Below, piece after piece: positions 34,010 to 38,057 of a DNA stretch of 38,057 nt. The notes beneath the pieces are model-generated. The model saw only the letters and a list, made by a program, of their open reading frames with translations. It did not search any database and had not been told where the DNA came from. Position 1 is the stretch's first letter, and each line of letters begins with the position of its first letter. The position numbers were made by a program, and so were the translations under genes. The DNA lies in NCBI GenBank assembly GCA_030431525.1, contig JAUIJC010000037.1, positions 1 through 38,057 on the forward strand. The letters are read 5' to 3'. This DNA comes from Bacteroidia bacterium (GTDB lineage: Bacteria > Bacteroidota > Bacteroidia > Cytophagales > JAAEPT01).

Positions 34010-35239
34010 TTAGCGCTCAAGGATGATAAAGCCATTTTTCTCACCCAATCCTTCCCCAAGATCAATGACATAGAAGTAGGTAGATGAGGCCGTGTTGTCA
34101 CTGTCTGCGAAGGCATTTTGGTTGGATGTTCCGTCCCAAACGCGTTCTTGGTTGTCGTAATTTTGGACTTCGTAAATAAGGACTCCCCAGCGGTTGTAGA
34201 TGCGTACGACATTCTCAGGGTATTGTTCGATGTTGTCGATAACCCAAGTGTCATTCATGCCATCGCCATTAGGTGAAATGCCTTCATAGGCGATAATCTC
34301 TGGGCGTTCGTCTTCAAAAGTCAGTAGGGTTAAGGCTGAAGTTTGGAATAAGCCATCATCGACGGTGACACGCACAGTTCGAGTGCCGTAGGAGGGGCGA
34401 AACTTATCGTTCCTGAATTGGATTTCGTCCAAGACCCATTTGTAGTCTTCGATGGTAGCGTATCCTGTGAGTTTTACAAGGTGGTTGGTTGCGAAGACTA
34501 CTTGTATGTTTCTTGCATTGGCCTCCTCTTCAAAATCAGGACTGATTGTCAGCCCTTCTTCGGTGCCATCAAAATTTTTGAGGACTTGGATGGTCATGGA
34601 GGTTAGGAGGGGGCTGTCTTGGTCTGTTAATATTTTTGCGGAGTCAGCGATTTGGGTGGAAGCCTCGCCGTGAATTAAGGTTTGGAAGTTTTGGTTGCTT
34701 GAATTTCCGCTTAAAGAAAGTTCAGGTGGAAAGGTTGGCGTATTTCTGATGTTGACGAATGAGTTAGCCGCAGCACCAATATTTTGGCCGTCTCCAAGAA
34801 TGATGGTAATGGTGCGTGTTGTCGTATCAGGATCCGTGTTTGGGTTTCGGTAAAAGATTCTTGAGATGATCTGTTCGTAGGTTTCAATATCTCCTTGGCC
34901 TGTGATGGTGATAACGTTTCCTTGGTTGTTCACCTTGAGCCCATTTTTTGACGCCCAATCAACAGCCAAAGAGGACAGGAAGATTTCTTCTCCTTGGTCC
35001 TTTGGATTGGTTAAACGGAGTAGTGTGCTTTCAATGTTTGGATTGTTCGGGTTAGTGATGCTAATCTCCCCCGTTTTACCAATAAACACAGGCAGGGTGT
35101 TAGCGGGTGTTTCTTGGGTATAATCCAACCCAGTTTCATCTCCATTCAGGTCAACCTGCGGAAATTGTCCCATGGCAAAATTTCCGAGGAGTAGGAACAG
35201 GCAAAAAAAGGCGCTGATATGACGAAAAATTATCAACAT
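34010..35239 (-). CDS. Secreted adhesin-like protein with gliding-motility CHU_C C-terminal domain
   Basis: This 409-residue protein has a signal peptide (cleavage near NFAMGQF). Two cadherin-like repeats of about 80 residues follow: each runs ITGxxxIExYxxxIxxIxYRNxxxxPxxxTRTIxIxxxDG, at about 130-195 and 255-320. The CHU_C domain at about 325-409 contains EGISPNGDGMNDTWVIDNIEQYP, RIYNRWGVLIYEVQNYDNQERVWDGTSN and a C-terminal Lys/Arg. CHU_C is the type B signal for type IX secretion. It is first of the triad with PorP/SprF and an OmpA-PD40 lipoprotein, the usual set for exporting and anchoring such a protein. The exact ligand is unknown. Confidence 0.9.
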   Translation of the reverse strand: MLIIFRHISAFFCLFLLLGNFAMGQFPQVDLNGDETGLDYTQETPANTLPVFIGKTGEISITNPNNPNIESTLLRLTNPKDQGEEIFLSSLAVDWASKNGLKVNNQGNVITITGQGDIETYEQIISRIFYRNPNTDPDTTTRTITIILGDGQNIGAAANSFVNIRNTPTFPPELSLSGNSSNQNFQTLIHGEASTQIADSAKILTDQDSPLLTSMTIQVLKNFDGTEEGLTISPDFEEEANARNIQVVFATNHLVKLTGYATIEDYKWVLDEIQFRNDKFRPSYGTRTVRVTVDDGLFQTSALTLLTFEDERPEIIAYEGISPNGDGMNDTWVIDNIEQYPENVVRIYNRWGVLIYEVQNYDNQERVWDGTSNQNAFADSDNTASSTYFYVIDLGEGLGEKNGFIILER

Positions 35240-35281
35240 CGTAAGGTTAAAAGATTGGTTCCAAAAAAAAGGTAGTTGGGT

Positions 35282-35325
35282 GAGTAAAAAGCAAAGCTGT
35301 GGTCGTACTTGCTTTGCCCTTACTC
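35282..35325 (-). terminator. Nested terminator hairpin after the LytTR gene
   Basis: An inner stem GCAAAGC/GCTTTGC (35291-35297 with 35311-35317) is enclosed by GAGTAA/TTACTC, followed on the minus strand by TTTTT. It separates the LytTR gene from the downstream type IX triad. Confidence 0.85.
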
Positions 35326-35358
35326 GTTCATTGGGTGAATGTCTGTTGTTCTCAAGGG

Positions 35359-36054
35359 CTAAAGGGTGTTTATTTTTTTCATCAAATCTCCTTTGTAGGT
35401 GTGGCTGATAGGGATGATTTTGTTGGAGATTTGAAGGTTAGCCACATTGATGCTCTTGATCTTGTCCATGCGGACAATGTAGGAGCGATGAACACGCATA
35501 AACTCCTTTTTAGGAAGCTTGTCCTCTACATTCTTCAGAGTAGAGTGGAAGGTGTAGGTTTTCTCCTCGGTGTGAATTTTTGCGTAGTCCCCGAAGGCTT
35601 CAATCCAGAGAATTTCGTTCAGGTTGAAGTTGACCAGAAGGGAGTCGATTTTGACGAAGATGTTGTCAATCTCCTTTTCAATGTTTTCCCTAAGATTTTT
35701 CTGGGCTCGCTGGACCGCTTGAAGGAATCTGTTGTAGTCTTCCAGTGGTTTCAAAAGGAAGTCGGTCACGCTCAGATCAAAAGCGTCCAAAGCATAATCC
35801 CGCTTTCCGCTGATAATGATGATTTCAGGTTTTTGACTCAGCGTTTTCACGAGTTCCAAGCCTGAGATGTCGGGCATTTCCACATCCAAAAAGAGGATGC
35901 AGTTGGGGTGTTCGGCAATGATGGAAGTGGCTTCCTTGGTGTCGGAGCCTGTATATATGAGTTCTAAGGAGTCCGTTTTCTCAACAAAATCGGCTACAAG
36001 ATTGATGGCAATTGGGTCGTCGTCGACGATGAGACAGTGTATTTTTTGTGTCAT
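35359..36054 (-). CDS. LytTR-family response regulator
   Basis: This 231-residue regulator has an N-terminal receiver (about 1-120: acidic residues D11-D13, phospho-acceptor D57 in ILFLDVEMPDISG, Lys in DFLLKPLEDY) and a C-terminal LytTR DNA-binding domain (about 135-230: DNIFVKIDSLLVNFNLNEILWIEAFGDYAKIHTEEKTYTFHSTLKNVEDKLPKKEFMRVHRSYIVRMDKI). These usually pair with a LytS-like 5TM or PAS histidine kinase; none is in the window. It lies next to the type IX triad but has its own terminator, so regulation of the triad is only possible, not shown. Confidence 0.94.
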   Translation of the reverse strand: MTQKIHCLIVDDDPIAINLVADFVEKTDSLELIYTGSDTKEATSIIAEHPNCILFLDVEMPDISGLELVKTLSQKPEIIIISGKRDYALDAFDLSVTDFLLKPLEDYNRFLQAVQRAQKNLRENIEKEIDNIFVKIDSLLVNFNLNEILWIEAFGDYAKIHTEEKTYTFHSTLKNVEDKLPKKEFMRVHRSYIVRMDKIKSINVANLQISNKIIPISHTYKGDLMKKINTL

Positions 36055-36152
36055 AACGCACCAGTAGGGTGAAGTGGTCCTTTTCAGCAGGATGTCCTGC
36101 TTGTATTTACCTACGGAATTTTATCGCGTCATGGCTGTATCATCTTGGGAAA

Positions 36153-36192
36153 ATAGAAAAAGCCCTCCCTGCACAAGGCAGAGAGGGCTTTT
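36153..36192 (-). terminator. Intrinsic terminator after the M16 peptidase fragment
   Basis: A 14-base stem with one mismatch (36159-36172 with 36178-36191), a 5-base loop and a T-rich tail on the minus strand lie about 20 bases after the stop. It is a normal gene end, so only the start of the gene is abnormal. Confidence 0.9.
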
Positions 36193-36210
36193 AAAGGCGT
36201 TTTAGGAAAC

Positions 36211-37620
36211 TTAATAACCGAAGATTTCTTCAAGGCTTAATTCCTTAACCGTTCCGTATTTGCTCAATGAACTTGGGCTAACCCTGTCCTTTGAAGCAAT
36301 AATTAGGAGCACCTGTGGCTTGTCACCCACATATTCTTTTCGGAACTGCTCGATGGCTGGCAAATCAATACCGTCGAGTTCTGTGTAGACATCCTTACGG
36401 ATATCGTGGTCCAGTCCCAATTTTTTGGCCTGTTCATAATTGAATAGGACACCTGTTTTAGTGATGCGTTGGGTTTCCATGGTGCTTTTGATGGACTGCT
36501 TGGCATTATCAAAAGCAAGTTGGGATTGTGGCATTTCATTCAACAGGGCAATCATACCATCCAACGCCTCAGGAAGCTTATCCGCCTGCGTTCCGATGTA
36601 AGCCACCGAATAGTTGTGGTCCTCTTTTTCCTTGGCAACGCTATAATAGGAGCGAACGGCATAGGCCAAAGCCTTTGACTCACGCATTTCTTGGAATACA
36701 ATGGAGCCCATGTTTCCACCGAAATACTCGTTGAACATGGTGCTTGTTGGAACAAGGCTTGGGTCGTACAAGACCGAGCGGTTCAGCATGATGACTTCAG
36801 CCTGAACCATGTCGTATTCCACGAAGTATACCAAAGGTTGGTCAGTAGCCAATTGTGGGAATTCCTTTTCCTCAGGAATTTCCATGCGCTCGTCTGGCAC
36901 CTTATGGAACTTGTTCAACTTCTTCTCCAAAGAAGCCAATTCTTCAGGACCATAATAGAGCACGCGGTGAGGGTAGCTCTCCAATTGGGAAATAATCTTT
37001 GTCAGCTCATTCGGGTCGGTAGCCTTTAGCTCTTCTTCCGAAATGATGTTAGTGAATGGCGATTCAGAACCGTATTTGGCGTAGCTGACCATAGCTGAAC
37101 GCAGGATAGTTCCCTTATTCAGTTTGGCATCTGCGCGTGATTTGAGGATACGTCCAACCAATTCTTGGTAGGCAACCGTGTCTGCCACTGGGGTTTTCAA
37201 GAACTCTTCGAAGAGCTGTGTGGCAGGGTCAAAGTTTTCTTGCAATCCACTTAGGGTCACATAGACTTGATCATCCGAAGAGAAAACATCGAAGCTACAT
37301 CCAAGCTTGTAGAATTCCTTTTTGAGGTCCTCAGCGGAATATTTTTCACTTCCGATATAGTTGAGGTAGCTGATTGCCAACCCAATTTTCGGGTCGTTGT
37401 TCGTTCCCATGTCAAAGACATAGTAAAGGTTGAACAACCCATTTTCCTTATTCTTGTTGTAGAATACAGGAGTTTCTGATTTCAGATTTCCCTTTTTGAT
37501 ATCCTTCTCGTAATCCAAGAACACAGGTTGGATAGGCTCCACTTCCTCACTCATGATTTTGTTGAAGAACGGGGAGTTGGTTTCCCTGTTCACCTGCACT
37601 GGGGTGATTTTTGGCTTAGG
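36211..37620 (-). CDS. M16 (insulinase-type) peptidase, C-terminal half only, 5-prime truncated
   Basis: The frame encodes about 470 residues that match the second half of a two-lobed M16 peptidase of about 950-980 residues: the linker (PKPKITPVQVNRETNSPFFNKIM), IQPVFLDYEKDIKK, VFYNKNKENGLFNLYYVFDMG, YLNYIGSEKYSAEDLKKEFYKLGCSFDVFSSDDQVYVTLSGL, YAKYGSESPFTNIISEEEL, EVIMLNRSVLY and EYFGGNMGSIVFQEMRESKALAYAVRSYYS (the last being the R/Y substrate region). The active-site HxxEH half is missing: near 37620 the sequence becomes unrelated, so no true start exists. A TTG at 37668 and an ATG at 37554 (internal) are the only starts. This half alone should be inactive. Natural truncation or a chimeric join is possible. 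Confidence 0.85.
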   Translation of the reverse strand, partial: PKPKITPVQVNRETNSPFFNKIMSEEVEPIQPVFLDYEKDIKKGNLKSETPVFYNKNKENGLFNLYYVFDMGTNNDPKIGLAISYLNYIGSEKYSAEDLKKEFYKLGCSFDVFSSDDQVYVTLSGLQENFDPATQLFEEFLKTPVADTVAYQELVGRILKSRADAKLNKGTILRSAMVSYAKYGSESPFTNIISEEELKATDPNELTKIISQLESYPHRVLYYGPEELASLEKKLNKFHKVPDERMEIPEEKEFPQLATDQPLVYFVEYDMVQAEVIMLNRSVLYDPSLVPTSTMFNEYFGGNMGSIVFQEMRESKALAYAVRSYYSVAKEKEDHNYSVAYIGTQADKLPEALDGMIALLNEMPQSQLAFDNAKQSIKSTMETQRITKTGVLFNYEQAKKLGLDHDIRKDVYTELDGIDLPAIEQFRKEYVGDKPQVLLIIASKDRVSPSSLSKYGTVKELSLEEIFGY

Positions 37621-38057
37621 TACCTTTAAGGCTGCTGCGCAAGATGTGCAGCTTTCGTTGAGGTACAATTTGGTTGAGGCTCGTTATGAGTTGTATGCCC
37701 GCCCTTCAGCCCCTAATCCGACATTTTTTTGGGGGCCTTCACAAATTTCGATTGTTGCACCAGAAAGCATGCCCGATGCGGCATTTGTAGTGACTAGTGT
37801 AGCTGCGGGGAGTTGGGCTGATAATTTCCGTATTTATGCCCCTGTTTCTGCACCTGGGTCTGATTTCCACGGGCTGGGGTCGCTTGGTGCTCCGGTAGAC
37901 TTCAGTACTGGAGGCGAAGTACTTATTTTGCACTTCACGCTGCCCGGAGGCGGCTGTATTGATGGGCTGCGCCTTTACTCGAATGGCATCGATCCTGGTT
38001 CTTCAGACCCTGGCATGGGGGGGAGCGATTTTACCAATACCATTTTCGGTGCTTCCC
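37553..38057 (+). CDS. Partial secreted protein of type IX substrate style, runs off the window
   Basis: One plus-strand frame is open from an ATG at 37553 to the window end. From about 37628 it reads as real protein: AAAQDVQLSLRYNLVEARYE (an AxAQ signal cleavage site followed by the mature start), YARPSAPNPTFFWGPSQISI, NFRIYAPVSAPGSDFHGLGS, GEVLILHFTLPGGGCIDGLR, LYSNGIDPGSSDPGMGGSDF. The pattern xARPxxPxxxFxWGPSQxSxVxPxSxPD recurs in Lewinella/Saprospira-type T9SS-sorted proteins as I recall them. The region is about 53% GC, against about 39% just before. The first 25 residues come from the antisense of the M16 gene, so the true signal peptide and start may be missing. Confidence 0.65.
   Translation, partial: MILLKNGELVSLFTCTGVIFGLGTFKAAAQDVQLSLRYNLVEARYELYARPSAPNPTFFWGPSQISIVAPESMPDAAFVVTSVAAGSWADNFRIYAPVSAPGSDFHGLGSLGAPVDFSTGGEVLILHFTLPGGGCIDGLRLYSNGIDPGSSDPGMGGSDFTNTIFGAS

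Noticed and set aside
35299-35865. A 188-codon open frame on the plus strand
   Set aside because: It is antisense to the LytTR regulator and reads through its terminator; Val/Phe-rich translation without any domain.
36211-37668. The M16 frame as a complete 485-residue gene starting at TTG 37668
   Set aside because: The first 16 residues are antisense of the secreted-protein gene, no RBS or ATG is present, and the family requires a catalytic N-terminal half.

Overview
The window looks like a piece of a Bacteroidota genome, most likely from a Cytophagales-type marine or free-living bacterium. The evidence is a type IX secretion/gliding triad (CHU_C-type C-terminal domain protein, PorP/SprF, OmpA-PD40 lipoprotein), the ftsX - DUF3098 - uppP order typical of the phylum, a C-terminally short HesB protein, a DUF7935-like membrane protein and weak Shine-Dalgarno signals. 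No tRNA, rRNA, CRISPR array, transposase or phage gene was seen.

Layout. (1) 1-6564, minus strand: an exopolysaccharide operon. In transcription order it holds a stand-alone receiver, a polyprenyl-phosphate sugar transferase with an N-terminal pseudo-receiver and a Cys4 insertion, a half-length TolC-like protein, a Wzc/GumC-like chain-length protein with a degenerate kinase domain, a Wzx-like flippase, and the start of a membrane protein cut by the window edge. (2) 6762-9163, plus strand: ugd and uxs, which together make UDP-xylose, probably for the same polymer. (3) 9398-11089: a degenerate DinB/maleylpyruvate-isomerase-like protein, a small membrane protein and a TerB-like protein. (4) 11221-14742, minus: a GT4 glycosyltransferase, a membrane acyltransferase and a GT2 glycosyltransferase. 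(5) 14891-17146, minus: ftsX, a DUF3098 protein and uppP, with two striking intergenic inverted-repeat elements. (6) 17339-19687, minus: a LURP-one-like protein, then an ECF sigma factor with its putative anti-sigma factor. (7) 19876-28278: mostly plus-strand housekeeping genes (acyl-CoA carboxylase beta, SirB1-like, DivIVA-like, folB, prephenate dehydratase, aminotransferase, response regulator) with a HesB protein and a 3D-domain protein on the minus strand. (8) 28356-36054, minus: monomeric isocitrate dehydrogenase, the type IX triad and a LytTR regulator. (9) 36211 to the end: the C-terminal half of an M16 peptidase that stops abruptly near 37620. There it meets an unrelated, GC-richer plus-strand reading frame for a secreted protein that runs off the window.

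The most interesting points are the receiver-coupled exopolysaccharide machine with several non-canonical parts, a family of intergenic inverted-repeat elements in three copies (16.0, 21.7 and 24.3 kb), a 63-base near-perfect hairpin just ahead of uppP, and the abrupt join at about 37.62 kb. The join may be a real rearrangement or a chimeric clone/assembly; a total length of 38 kb would fit a fosmid insert, but that is only a guess.

No stretch longer than 300 bases lacks a gene. The larger gaps (9164-9397, 16016-16240, 17981-18184, 21511-21739, 24156-24417) are described through the terminators and repeats listed in them. I did not find convincing TTG/TAnnTTTG promoter pairs and list no promoters.
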